This document shows positions 17,184 through 24,712 of a stretch of 64,000 bases of DNA, piece after piece; position 1 is the first letter of the stretch, and each line of letters opens with the position of its first letter. Location of the stretch: positions 1-64,000 of the forward strand of contig JAUUZV010000001.1 in NCBI GenBank assembly GCA_030592085.1. The letters are read 5' to 3'. A program made the position numbers and the translations under genes. A model generated the notes under the pieces. The model did no database searches and was not told the origin of the DNA. It was given only the letters and a program-made list of their open reading frames with translations. Source of the stretch: Clostridia bacterium (GTDB lineage Bacteria; Bacillota; Clostridia; DUPQ01).

Positions 17184-17533
17184 AACTCTTTTAGGTAAGC
17201 ACGTTACGCCTAATATGCCCGCAAAAAAACCAACGTCCTTATATTATTTTACAAAGTTCTATTTTATCATGGGAGCACCCGGGAGCATCGTAACCATTAT
17301 GCTCAACGGGCTTAACGGGCTTACCCTGCTTACCGCGCTTACTACGCTTACTCCCCTTTATATATAAATATTTAATAATAATAATAAATATATATATAAG
17401 AACAGTTTCTTTATGATGTGATTGTTGGAGGAGCAACAAACATATAAATCAACGAATTATTATGGAATAAAGATGTACAAAAAATCATAATTTTTTTGTT
17501 AAAAAAATAAAACCAAATGGAGGAAATTAAAAA
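17184..17533. other. 350-base intergenic region with candidate origin and promoter
   Basis: No supported gene. It contains an inverted copy of the iteron core (GTAAGC near 17194), the repeat block 17271-17354, then a TATA-rich stretch (TTTATATATAAATATTTA at about 17357-17374) that may be the promoter for 17534. An AT-rich leader with GGAGG 8 bases before that ATG follows. Confidence 0.55.
17271..17354. repeat. iteron-like array: two GGGAGCA repeats and six 9-bp repeats
   Basis: GGGAGCA occurs at 17271 and again 10 bases later around a CCCGGG. From 17301 six contiguous 9-base units follow: GCTCAACGG, GCTTAACGG, GCTTACCCT, GCTTACCGC, GCTTACTAC, GCTTACTCC. The core GCTTAC is conserved and the block is much richer in GC than its surroundings. 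Position directly after the primase-helicase gene suggests an origin of replication with initiator-binding iterons. Confidence 0.6.
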
Positions 17534-17911
17534 ATGAAAAGAGTAGAATTACTAAAGATTGATGTAGATAAGTATGTAAACGATAAAGCCCAGATTGTTT
17601 CAGCTGAGGTAGTTAAGTTGAAATTTGGAACAGTAATAAAAGTTTTAACAAACCCGTTAGAACTTAAAGGAGATGATAAGCTCCCAGAAGGTCGTCATTT
17701 GACTGGAAGTATTTTATTAGGATTGGTAGATTCAGATGAAGGTTTGGCTATTGGAATAGATGGTAAATCTGAAAAATGGTTAATTGCTCATGGAGTAGAT
17801 GTGACAAAAGATATTCCAGATGACTTAAAGATTGGAGATCAATGCAAAGCACTTCTTGGAAAAGATGTAGTTGTTCAAAAGAATACTGGCGGTTTCTTAG
17901 AAATTGCTTAA
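17534..17911 (+). CDS. 125-aa beta-rich protein, own transcription unit
   Basis: Begins MKRVELLKIDVDKYV; GGAGG site upstream. Alternating short strands (AEVVKLKFGTVIKVL, ILLGLVDSDEGLAIGID) and a C-terminal hairpin suggest an OB-like or other beta barrel; no basic or aromatic signature settles ssDNA binding. Flanked by the iteron array and by a T-tract terminator, so expressed on its own. A single-stranded-DNA-binding role is a guess from location. Confidence 0.7.
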   Translation: MKRVELLKIDVDKYVNDKAQIVSAEVVKLKFGTVIKVLTNPLELKGDDKLPEGRHLTGSILLGLVDSDEGLAIGIDGKSEKWLIAHGVDVTKDIPDDLKIGDQCKALLGKDVVVQKNTGGFLEIA

Positions 17912-17930
17912 TTTTTTTTATTTTTTTTAA
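17912..17930 (+). terminator. T-tract terminator
   Basis: Two T runs split by one A immediately after the stop of the 125-aa gene, on the plus strand. Confidence 0.65.
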
Positions 17931-17931
17931 A

Positions 17932-18324
17932 ATGCGAAATGATGGTGTTAATTATGAAGAACATATTAACAAGTTTTTTAAAGGAACGAACGTGTCTAAT
18001 ATACATAATTACTGTGATATAGAGACTAAAAGTTCGTTATATGAAGTAAAAGGATGTAAAATATACTTAGAAAACAAGACTGGGTCAATGAGTTTAGGAA
18101 GATACCAAATAAATTTTGATAATCACAAACAATTAAAACAAGAAGCTGATAAGTTAAATAAAAAAGCAAAATATGTTTTTTTGTTAAGAATTGACAGACA
18201 AAAAATATTTAAAACAATGTCGTGGTTGGTAGTAAATCATATATTATTATTAGAAGGTCGAGAATTTAAAAAAGAAGATAGTGAAACAAAAATGTATAAT
18301 ATAAGATTAAGGAGCGTGTGGTAA
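17932..18324 (+). CDS. PD-(D/E)xK-type nuclease, Holliday-resolvase-like
   Basis: 130 aa starting MRNDGVNYEEHINKFF. Motif D29-(8)-E38-x-K40 (YEVKGCK) is the PD-(D/E)xK catalytic core, followed by GSMSLGRYQI, a strand/helix like the GRF motif of such nucleases. Length suits a minimal archaeal resolvase or DNA-repair nuclease. Next to the replication genes; it may process branched or recombining viral DNA. Exact subfamily uncertain. Confidence 0.65.
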   Translation: MRNDGVNYEEHINKFFKGTNVSNIHNYCDIETKSSLYEVKGCKIYLENKTGSMSLGRYQINFDNHKQLKQEADKLNKKAKYVFLLRIDRQKIFKTMSWLVVNHILLLEGREFKKEDSETKMYNIRLRSVW

Positions 18325-18325
18325 A

Positions 18326-18715
18326 ATGTTTAAATTAAAAAAAGAATTTAATATTAGTTGTAGTCATAGACTTTTTGATATGGATGCGTCAGATGAAACA
18401 AATAGTATAATTTTTGGTAGATGTTGTAAAAATCATGGGCACAATTATAAAATAATTCTTTATCTTAAATCTGACTCATTAAAGCATGGTATGTTATTAA
18501 ATTTTAATGAAATAAAAGACATTTTCAACTTACATATAGATAATGTATATGATCATAAATTTTTGAATGATTGTCCTGGTTTTGAAAACGTTATACCAAC
18601 TGCAGAAAATATGTGTAAAGTGTTTTTTAATAAGCTTAAAGTACATTTATCGACTTTATATGCTGTAGAAATATATGAAACAGAAGGTGCTTCTGCTATT
18701 TATGAGGATGATTAA
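18326..18715 (+). CDS. queD: 6-carboxytetrahydropterin synthase (QueD family)
   Basis: 129 aa. Makes 6-carboxy-5,6,7,8-tetrahydropterin from dihydroneopterin triphosphate in 7-deazaguanine synthesis. Zinc ligands are His14 (CSHRL) and H37-G-H39; the Cys of CxxxHGH is C33. D-H-K-F-L-N-D near 76-82 and PTAENM fit the T-fold family, as does the C-terminal Glu. The queE start lies 2 bases after the stop, so the pair is one unit. Substrate is probably supplied by the cyclohydrolase at 20922. Confidence 0.9.
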   Translation: MFKLKKEFNISCSHRLFDMDASDETNSIIFGRCCKNHGHNYKIILYLKSDSLKHGMLLNFNEIKDIFNLHIDNVYDHKFLNDCPGFENVIPTAENMCKVFFNKLKVHLSTLYAVEIYETEGASAIYEDD

Positions 18716-18716
18716 A

Positions 18717-19301
18717 ATGAAAGTGAATGAAATGTTTGAATCGTTGCAAGGCGAAGGTCGTTTTGTTGGATATCCTGTTATGTTTATTAGAATGTCAGGG
18801 TGTAATAGGTCTTGCGTCTTTTGCGACACATCTTATCATAACGAAGGAGAAGAACTGTCAGTAGAACAAATGGTTAAAAAGATAGATAAAAGTAATATGA
18901 ATATTATTATTTTTACTGGAGGAGAACCTATGATGCAGTTCGATGATATTATAAAAGTTATTGAACAAACAAAAGATAAACAATATCATATTGAAACTAA
19001 TGGTGATTTATTAGTTCCTGAAAGTTATTTTGATTATGTATGTTTTTCACCTAAAAGTGAAGAAGGTTTAAATAAAGCATTAGGATATCCTGGTATATGT
19101 GATATAAAAGTAGTTACAGATTTAAATTTAAATAAAAATATGTTAGAGTCAGCGACGATGATAATGCCGTTAACAACTATATCAGATATTAAAAATTTAA
19201 AAATTAAACAACAAGTATGGAAGTATTGTGAGAAACATAACAAGCGATATGCACCTAGACTTCATGTGGATGTTTGGGGAATGTCTAAACGAGGAGTTTA
19301 A
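18717..19301 (+). CDS. queE: 7-carboxy-7-deazaguanine synthase (QueE), radical SAM
   Basis: 194 aa starting MKVNEMFESLQGEG. The family opening FxSLQGEGxxxGxP is followed by the cluster motif C29-x3-C33-x2-C36 (CNRSCVFC), then FTGGEP near 61-66 for S-adenosylmethionine binding. QueE contracts the pterin ring to give 7-carboxy-7-deazaguanine (CDG). At 194 aa it is slightly shorter than typical bacterial enzymes. An upstream in-frame start exists but would overlap queD. Confidence 0.92.
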   Translation: MKVNEMFESLQGEGRFVGYPVMFIRMSGCNRSCVFCDTSYHNEGEELSVEQMVKKIDKSNMNIIIFTGGEPMMQFDDIIKVIEQTKDKQYHIETNGDLLVPESYFDYVCFSPKSEEGLNKALGYPGICDIKVVTDLNLNKNMLESATMIMPLTTISDIKNLKIKQQVWKYCEKHNKRYAPRLHVDVWGMSKRGV

Positions 19302-19691
19302 ATGAGAGATAATACAGATAATCTAAACAAAATGTATATTAGTTGGGAACAGTTTGGTATTGATATTGATAAATTAGCAAATCTTATTAGTTTAGAAGCT
19401 AGAGAGTTTGATAGCATTTATGGAATACCTCGTAATGGCACTATTATATCTAGTATTCTATCAAAAATGTTAAATTTGAAAATGGTTGATTATCCAGACT
19501 CCACTAGAACTCTTATAGTTGACGATATTTCGGATTCAGGAAAAACCTTAAAGGAATATAAGAACAAATTTAACGGTAATGTGATAGCTTGTATTTTTTA
19601 TCGACAAAATACAGAAATAATGCCAGATATAGTTGTATATGATGCACAAAAAGATTGGATTGTATTTCCTTTTGAATTAAATGAAAAATAA
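19302..19691 (+). CDS. phosphoribosyltransferase-like protein
   Basis: 129 aa. Contains the type I PRTase PRPP motif TLIVDDISDSGKTL (about 69-82) and an early YGIPRNGT loop. The family attaches nucleobases to PRPP; hypoxanthine/xanthine-type salvage is the usual role. It abuts queE without a gap, so it may act on a purine or deazapurine in the same pathway. Substrate cannot be read from the sequence. Confidence 0.8.
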   Translation: MRDNTDNLNKMYISWEQFGIDIDKLANLISLEAREFDSIYGIPRNGTIISSILSKMLNLKMVDYPDSTRTLIVDDISDSGKTLKEYKNKFNGNVIACIFYRQNTEIMPDIVVYDAQKDWIVFPFELNEK

Positions 19692-19705
19692 TTAATATAA
19701 TAAAA

Positions 19706-20113
19706 ATGGCATCTGAAATGATCAATAACGAAGAATTAAACAATATGATACCTAAAGATCGTCACTCTGTTTTTAAAAAATTATCAGCAGAGGAAATAAG
19801 AAACTTACATCCATCATATGTTAAAGTCATTGAAGAAAGTGGTATTACAGTTGAAGAGTATTTAGAACGAGTAAGAACAAAAAAATATCAAAAAAATAAT
19901 AATCAAAAAATGAATGAACAACAAATGAATGATTTGGTAGATAAAGAAGTTGAGAAGGTAAAACAGCGGGATAAAACTGATGTTTTGAATAAGATTAAAC
20001 ACGCAAAACCACCTAAATCCGGCTCAAGGTTTGAAGATGTGTTAAAAGGTTATGAAGAAAAATATAAATATAAGTACAAGCGATTTGTCAAAGATTACAG
20101 GAATTCATCTTAG
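19706..20113 (+). CDS. 135-aa charged hypothetical protein
   Basis: MASEMINNEELNNMIPKDRH and on; Lys/Glu-rich helices, a Gln/Asn-rich middle (YQKNNNQKMNEQQMND) and a basic C-terminus with repeated YKYKYK. No TM or enzymatic motif. Its 3' end overlaps a small HTH gene in the +1 frame. Not recognised. Confidence 0.7.
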   Translation: MASEMINNEELNNMIPKDRHSVFKKLSAEEIRNLHPSYVKVIEESGITVEEYLERVRTKKYQKNNNQKMNEQQMNDLVDKEVEKVKQRDKTDVLNKIKHAKPPKSGSRFEDVLKGYEEKYKYKYKRFVKDYRNSS

Positions 20114-20177
20114 TTATGTTTCACGATTAAAGAAACAAGTTAAGGAATATTTAGAAGATCAAAATAAAAAACATTAA
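20052..20177 (+). CDS. 41-aa helix-turn-helix microprotein, overlapping frame
   Basis: Reads MKKNINISTSDLSKITGIHL and on, ending EDQNKKH. The segment SDLSKITGIHLSYVSRLKKQ has the spacing of a helix-turn-helix (helix, Gly turn, recognition helix SYVSRL). Lies in the +1 frame of the 3' end of the previous gene and extends 64 bases past it. Could also be reached by a +1 frameshift from that gene, giving a fused HTH tail. Confidence 0.45.
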   Translation: MKKNINISTSDLSKITGIHLSYVSRLKKQVKEYLEDQNKKH

Positions 20178-20188
20178 ATGAGGTAAAA

Positions 20189-20683
20189 ATGATACAAAAT
20201 CCAGAAATGATTATAGAAAAAGATTTTGTTTCTCCAGTTACAGAGGAACAAATACAAATGAATGGAATTGATTTGAGAGTTGAAAGTGTACAGTCTATTG
20301 AAGGTGTTGTTTCTATATTTAAAGATAGTAAACAGTTGCCAAATTATATAAATATAAAGAGTGAAGTTAATTTAAATAAAGGAAAAATTTGGAAATTAGA
20401 ACCTGGTAAAGCTTATCTTTTACAAATAGCAGAAACAATAAAAATACCAGAAGGAATGTGTGCTATGGTTTGGATGCGTTCAACCTTTAATAGAAGTGGA
20501 ATTCCTATCTTTGCCTGTGTTTTTGATTCAGGTTATGAAGGCAAACCAACATTCACAGCATATCCTACAATTCCTTTGTATTTAGAAAAAGGAACAAGGG
20601 TGGCTCAGATAGTTTATTTTAATGCTGATACTGCTAAAATGTATGTTGGTCAGTATCAAGGAGAAGGAATAAAAAAAGAATGA
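20189..20683 (+). CDS. dCTP deaminase / dUTPase family (Dcd-like)
   Basis: 164 aa. Trimeric dUTPase-fold motifs in order: QMNGIDLRV (about 23), MRSTFNRSG (about 93-101), FDSGYEGK (about 108-115) and GTRVAQIVYF followed by YVGQYQG. Converts dCTP to dUTP and/or hydrolyses dUTP, supplying dTTP precursors and keeping uracil out of DNA. GAGGT site upstream. Deaminase versus dUTPase is not settled by sequence alone. Confidence 0.85.
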   Translation: MIQNPEMIIEKDFVSPVTEEQIQMNGIDLRVESVQSIEGVVSIFKDSKQLPNYINIKSEVNLNKGKIWKLEPGKAYLLQIAETIKIPEGMCAMVWMRSTFNRSGIPIFACVFDSGYEGKPTFTAYPTIPLYLEKGTRVAQIVYFNADTAKMYVGQYQGEGIKKE

Positions 20684-20698
20684 ATGAGGTAATATAAA

Positions 20699-20929
20699 AT
20701 GAAAAAAATGAATACTTTAAGTAGGGCAACAATTTATGTGCATCGAAATCATGAAATGAGAGAAAAAGGAAGACTCAAATTTTTTAAACATGAAAGAATT
20801 AGGATTGAAATTAAATTAAAAAATAAAGAAAAAGCTGATTTCATTTATGCTGATGAGCTACAGAAATATCTAGCCGAAAATTTTGAATATGGAACAAAGT
20901 TAGAAAAGGAGGAGAAAAAAGATGAATAA
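20699..20929 (+). CDS. 76-aa basic hypothetical protein
   Basis: MKKMNTLSRATIYVHRNHEM and on; Lys/Arg-rich with a beta-strand pair (RIRIEIKLKNKEKADFIYAD). Overlaps the next gene by 8 bases within a GGAGG site, so coupled to the cyclohydrolase. Not recognised. Confidence 0.65.
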   Translation: MKKMNTLSRATIYVHRNHEMREKGRLKFFKHERIRIEIKLKNKEKADFIYADELQKYLAENFEYGTKLEKEEKKDE

Positions 20930-21752
20930 AGAATTACCAAAATATAGAAATAAAGAAGATACAACAGGTTTAGCAATACAAAAAGTTGGTATACGAGGAG
21001 TAAGAGCACCGTTTACTTTAAAAACAAAAAATGGTGGAGATCAAGAAACTATAGGAACTTGGAGTATATATACAGATTTATCAGCACAATTTAAAGGTGT
21101 TAGTATGAGTCTTATGGAAAGAATACTACATCAAACTTTACAAAATGAAATAAGTGTTGATATATTAAAAGATATAACAACTCAAATTTATGAAAAGTCT
21201 GAACACAAATCCAAAGATGTATATGTGAAAGTTAAATTTCCATACTCAATTAAAGTTAAAGCACCAGCATCTGGTTTTGAAGCTGTAAAGGTTTATGATT
21301 GTATGTTGGAAGTTAGAAATATTGATGGAAAGATTAAAAAATATTTAACTGTAAAAGTTCAATATATAGCAACTTGTCCATGTGCGGCTGAATTAGCTGA
21401 TGAATTAATGAAGACTGAAAATAAACAAAGTATGGCACATCAACAAAGAGGTTTTGCTGAAATTACTATAGAATTTGGAAATGAAATTGTATGGATAGAA
21501 GATGTGATTAACATTGCAGAAAATGAATTAAAAGCTACACCATATCCAGTTATTAGAAGGCCAGATGAACAAAATATTTGTTATACAGCACGTCAAAACT
21601 GTGCTTTTGTAGAAGAAGCTGTAAGAAATATTTGTCTTGGTCTTATTAAAGAATCTAGAATTTTAGATTATGTTGTAGTATGTAATCATGAGGAAAGTAT
21701 TCATTCTCACTCAGCCGTTGCTGTAATGAATGATGGAAAGGAGTTAAAATGA
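20922..21752 (+). CDS. GTP cyclohydrolase IB (FolE2/MptA family)
   Basis: 276 aa, normal length. Opens GTP to a dihydroneopterin phosphate, the first step toward 7-deazaguanine. Family marks: G-V-R-A-P near 26-30, FKGVSMSLMER (57-67), TCPCAAEL (151-158) with metal-binding Cys, SMAHQQRG (170-177) and the C-terminal EESIHSHSAVA. FolE2 makes dihydroneopterin triphosphate and MptA the cyclic phosphate; sequence does not decide, but the QueD neighbour favours the triphosphate. Virus-encoded cyclohydrolases I know are usually type IA, so type IB suits an archaeal host. Confidence 0.88.
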   Translation: MNKELPKYRNKEDTTGLAIQKVGIRGVRAPFTLKTKNGGDQETIGTWSIYTDLSAQFKGVSMSLMERILHQTLQNEISVDILKDITTQIYEKSEHKSKDVYVKVKFPYSIKVKAPASGFEAVKVYDCMLEVRNIDGKIKKYLTVKVQYIATCPCAAELADELMKTENKQSMAHQQRGFAEITIEFGNEIVWIEDVINIAENELKATPYPVIRRPDEQNICYTARQNCAFVEEAVRNICLGLIKESRILDYVVVCNHEESIHSHSAVAVMNDGKELK

Positions 21753-22099
21753 GCAAAATAACTAAATCAATAATTGTAAAAACAGTTTTTAATGGAGAAC
21801 ATATGTATGAAGATGCACCAGAAGAAATTAAATTTCTGAGGGAACTTCACCCGCATATTTTTTTTGTATCGGCAAATATAGAGGTAACTAATAGCACTCG
21901 TGAATTAGAATTTTTCATGGTAAAAAGAGTTATAGACGACTATTGTAAAGAGTTTTTAACAGGTAATAGTGGTCGCTCTTGCGAAACTATGGCAGAATCT
22001 ATTATTAATCTTTTACATAAAAAATATGGAAAAAGAAATTGTACTGTAACTGTATACGAAGATAACCAGAATGCTGGGAGGGTAAAATATGAAATTTGA
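21749..22099 (+). CDS. small possible T-fold (QueD-like) protein in the deazaguanine block
   Basis: 116 aa. Opening MSKITKSIIVKTVFNGEHMY, then HPHIFFV (H-x-H resembling the metal-binding HGH of QueD), ANIEVTNSTRELEFFMVKR and SCETMAESI with an HxxxxE-like layout recalling 6-pyruvoyl-tetrahydropterin-synthase folds, though shorter. Overlaps the cyclohydrolase gene by 4 bases (ATGA). Candidate for an additional deazapurine step such as decarboxylation of CDG (a DpdL-like role); I cannot confirm this by recall. Confidence 0.5.
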   Translation: MSKITKSIIVKTVFNGEHMYEDAPEEIKFLRELHPHIFFVSANIEVTNSTRELEFFMVKRVIDDYCKEFLTGNSGRSCETMAESIINLLHKKYGKRNCTVTVYEDNQNAGRVKYEI

Positions 22100-22322
22100 A
22101 ATAACTTTAGATGTGAAAGATGAAGCTATACAAAAACATTTTAAAGATTTTTGTCAAAGTTTAGCTGATAGATTTGCTGCAGGGGAAAAAGAATACGGTG
22201 TAAGTAGTTACATGGATATGGATTTAGAAGAAGAATTAAAACAGGAATTACTCGATATTCCAAATTATTTGTTGTTAAGGTTTATTCAAATGCAAAAAAG
22301 AAAGGAGGCGGCAAAAAAATGA
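22089..22322 (+). CDS. MazG-like small helical protein
   Basis: 77 aa. The pattern R-F-A-A-G-E-K-E-Y-G followed by EEELKQELLDIPNYLLLRF resembles MazG/dATP-dGTP pyrophosphohydrolase-type phage proteins (GxxKYG, then EExxDxxNY). Short for a full enzyme. Coupled to both neighbours by overlaps. Might trim non-canonical or competing dNTPs. Confidence 0.45.
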   Translation: MKFEITLDVKDEAIQKHFKDFCQSLADRFAAGEKEYGVSSYMDMDLEEELKQELLDIPNYLLLRFIQMQKRKEAAKK

Positions 22323-23068
22323 AATTAGCTTTTATTAGTACTATAAAGAACCCACAACTAAGTTTAGAAGGAGATTTGTTATTCACTTTAGCACAACATG
22401 CTTTTAAGGTAGATGATTATATTGAATTTTATAAAAAACAAAAAAAATACAAGATTGTTGATTGTGGCGCCGCGGAACATGAAACTGTAAAACCAGAAAT
22501 ATTGTTAGATGTAGCTCGTGAATTGGATGCTAATGAAATCATTGTTCCAGATAAATTATGTGTTGGTTGGCGCTCAACTTTAATGGCTAAAAATTTTTTT
22601 GAAACACTTAGTCATGATGAAGCAAAAAAATATACTTTTCAATTAGTTGGTCAAGGAAAAACACCAGAACAATATATGACAAATGTAAATAATGTACTTA
22701 ATCATGATTTATGTCCACCAAATGTTATTTTAGGCATAAGTAAATTTTCTTCAGTTATGTCTTTTGGTAACAGAGTAAGATGTGTAAAACATCTTATTGA
22801 TAATGGTATCAAAAATGAAATGCATTTGCTTGGTACTACAGATGATTTAGCTGAGATTGTGAAGTTGAAAGACATTGCTCAAATTAGAAGTAATGATAGT
22901 TGTATTGCTATTTTAGCAGCAACTGAAGGATTAAAATTTACAAAAGATAATTTGTCTACGCTTAAACGTCCTGTAACTACAAATAAATATTTTGATATTC
23001 AGATGAGTGAAGAACAAATATTATTGGCTAAAGAAAATATGAAAGTACTAAAAAATACACAGGCTTAA
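22319..23068 (+). CDS. dpdA: DpdA-like DNA 7-deazaguanine transglycosylase (TGT superfamily)
   Basis: 249 aa. TGT-like features: IVDCGAAEHE (47-56), a family-typical start of the substrate pocket; NEIIVPDKLCVGW (72-84) with P77-D78; LGISKFSS near 135-142 and a late NDSCIAILAA stretch. DpdA exchanges guanine in DNA for a 7-deazaguanine base, which blocks many restriction enzymes. Terminal gene of the cluster with QueD, QueE and the cyclohydrolase, all co-directional and overlapping, which strongly supports this over a tRNA TGT. GGAGG site upstream. DpdA4 is reported as the archaeal-virus subfamily; membership not tested. Confidence 0.8.
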   Translation: MKLAFISTIKNPQLSLEGDLLFTLAQHAFKVDDYIEFYKKQKKYKIVDCGAAEHETVKPEILLDVARELDANEIIVPDKLCVGWRSTLMAKNFFETLSHDEAKKYTFQLVGQGKTPEQYMTNVNNVLNHDLCPPNVILGISKFSSVMSFGNRVRCVKHLIDNGIKNEMHLLGTTDDLAEIVKLKDIAQIRSNDSCIAILAATEGLKFTKDNLSTLKRPVTTNKYFDIQMSEEQILLAKENMKVLKNTQA

Positions 23069-23088
23069 ATGTGTATTTTATAGGCCAA

Positions 23089-23125
23089 TAGTATTTAAAT
23101 ATTTACATTTTTATATACTATAATA
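23089..23125 (+). promoter_or_regulatory. TATA box and operator-like element before 23126
   Basis: GTATTTAAATATTT (about 23089-23102) is a TATA box about 27 bases before the ATG, implying a leaderless transcript for the polymerase operon. Between them, TTATATACTATAATA (23111-23125) matches the palindrome repeated at 33571 and 33614 at 13 of 15 positions. Confidence 0.6.
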
Positions 23126-23311
23126 ATGTATAAAATACAAATTCTTAATAAATTTACCGGTTGGGATAGTTTTAAACATAAAAAAACTAAAAAAACTCAA
23201 TATTTTTTAACTAAATCTAATGCTATGAGAATTATTACTGTTTTTTTAGGAAATATAAAAAATATTAGAATAGTAAATACAGAAGATAAAAAAATTGTTT
23301 TCGAGAGGTGA
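23126..23311 (+). CDS. 61-aa basic hypothetical protein
   Basis: MYKIQILNKFTGWDSFKHKK and on, ending VFER. Lys-rich, alternating strand-helix, no TM. First gene after the TATA box and likely leaderless. Possibly a regulator or DNA-binding protein; unproved. Confidence 0.65.
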   Translation: MYKIQILNKFTGWDSFKHKKTKKTQYFLTKSNAMRIITVFLGNIKNIRIVNTEDKKIVFER

Positions 23312-23314
23312 AAA

Positions 23315-23566
23315 ATGACTAAAACAACATATAATATATATCATGAAAAAGGAAAGGTAGATGAGTTTATAGCTTATTCTTCACAAGATGCTGCATATAA
23401 ACACGTTAGAAAAGTAGATGCAAAAATAGGTCATAAATTTATTGTAGGTTCTAATTTAGCACCACCGTTTTTTTCTTATGTAGTAAAAACAGTAGAAGGA
23501 AGACGAAAGGCTGTTAAAGTTGATAAAATTAAGACTGATATTACTCGTGGATTTTTAATGAAGTGA
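23315..23566 (+). CDS. 83-aa basic hypothetical protein
   Basis: MTKTTYNIYHEKGKVDEFIA and on; central SQDAAYKHVRKVDAKIG helix and basic C-terminus. GAGGTG site. The N-terminal part looks like a small alpha/beta fold; no family recognised. Confidence 0.65.
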   Translation: MTKTTYNIYHEKGKVDEFIAYSSQDAAYKHVRKVDAKIGHKFIVGSNLAPPFFSYVVKTVEGRRKAVKVDKIKTDITRGFLMK

Positions 23567-23593
23567 CGATTATTTAAAAAACAATATGAATGA

Positions 23594-24712
23594 ATGACTA
23601 TGAAAGCCGTATTATATATGAGATTGTTTGAAGATTCTGGAATAACTAAATTACAAATATTTAAAAATAAAAAAGAACATCTTGTTGAGTTACCATTTAA
23701 ACCTTATTTTTTTGACTCAGCCAAAATAGATGGGTTAGTTGGAGAAGAAGTTATTTTAAAACCAGTTGATACATTACAACCTACTAAACTTTTTAAATAT
23801 GAAGTTGATTCTGTAAAAGATATACCTAAATTAAGAACTAAAACGAGTATAGCTGCAGATGTAAATTATTTATTACGATTATGTATAGATCAACCTAGCT
23901 TTTTGAACCAGTATTTTCAAACAGATGAATTAACATTTTTATATCTTGATATTGAAACTGATAGTATTGGAATTTTCCCTAAGCCTGAATTGAACCCAAT
24001 TATTAGTATAGGATATGCTATTAATGATGGTCCAGTAAAAGTAATTAAAATTGATAAATTAGAAGATGGTGATATAAAACTTTTATTAGAGTTTAATGAA
24101 GTTATGGAAAAGTACAATCCTGATGTCATAGTTGGATATAATATTTTAATGTTCGATTTACCATATATTTTGAAAAGAATGAAAAAGAATGGAATAAGTA
24201 CAGATTGTTGGACAAGAGGTAAAACATCTGCATTTTTCACAACTAGTTCTGGTAATGAAGTTTATAATATTCAAGGAAGGTTTGTATTTGATGTGATTAA
24301 AGAAGTGTTTCAAGATCAAACAATTCATGGCATTTCGAAAGGATTAAAACCAGTTTCAAAATATTTTAAAGTTGATGAAAAAATAAGACAAATACCAGGA
24401 TATGAAGATTATCAAATTATAACTGAAGATGTTCATATCACGAGGCCATTAATCGGAACAGATAAATTGGCAAAATATAATGAGAGTGATGTTCTTATCA
24501 CACGTGAATTATGTAAAATGTACATTGCTAATGTGATAGCGTTTGCAGAAATGTTACATGCTCCATTAAATATGATGGCTAAACGAACTACAAGTATGAT
24601 AGGTTCTATTTTTTATGCAACCGAACTTAAAAAGAAAGGTATTATTGAATGTACTATGCCTAATTATAAAAGACACCCAGATGTATTTGGAACTTTAAAG
24701 GAGGGTTATTAA
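23594..24712 (+). CDS. polB: B-family DNA polymerase, N-terminal and 3'-5' exonuclease subunit
   Basis: 372 aa. Exonuclease motifs: ExoI D119-I-E121 (YLDIETDS), ExoII with N183 and D188 (VGYNILMFDLPYIL) and ExoIII YNESDVLIT near 299. All acidic metal ligands are present, so proofreading should work. The sequence ends just before the polymerase palm. The stop overlaps the start of the palm subunit by one base (TAATG), a designed coupling. Start: MTMKA at 23594; MKA six bases later is also possible. No clear ribosome binding site. Confidence 0.9.
   Translation: MTMKAVLYMRLFEDSGITKLQIFKNKKEHLVELPFKPYFFDSAKIDGLVGEEVILKPVDTLQPTKLFKYEVDSVKDIPKLRTKTSIAADVNYLLRLCIDQPSFLNQYFQTDELTFLYLDIETDSIGIFPKPELNPIISIGYAINDGPVKVIKIDKLEDGDIKLLLEFNEVMEKYNPDVIVGYNILMFDLPYILKRMKKNGISTDCWTRGKTSAFFTTSSGNEVYNIQGRFVFDVIKEVFQDQTIHGISKGLKPVSKYFKVDEKIRQIPGYEDYQIITEDVHITRPLIGTDKLAKYNESDVLITRELCKMYIANVIAFAEMLHAPLNMMAKRTTSMIGSIFYATELKKKGIIECTMPNYKRHPDVFGTLKEGY

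Noticed and set aside
17239..17439. Minus-strand reading frame with SKR/GKP repeats
   Set aside because: The peptide repeat is a product of the 9-base iterons; there is no ribosome binding site and the region lies between two plus-strand genes.
22319..23068. Host-type archaeosine tRNA-guanine transglycosylase
   Set aside because: At 249 aa it is much shorter than archaeal TGT and lacks the PUA-type extension; it sits in a DNA-modification cluster.
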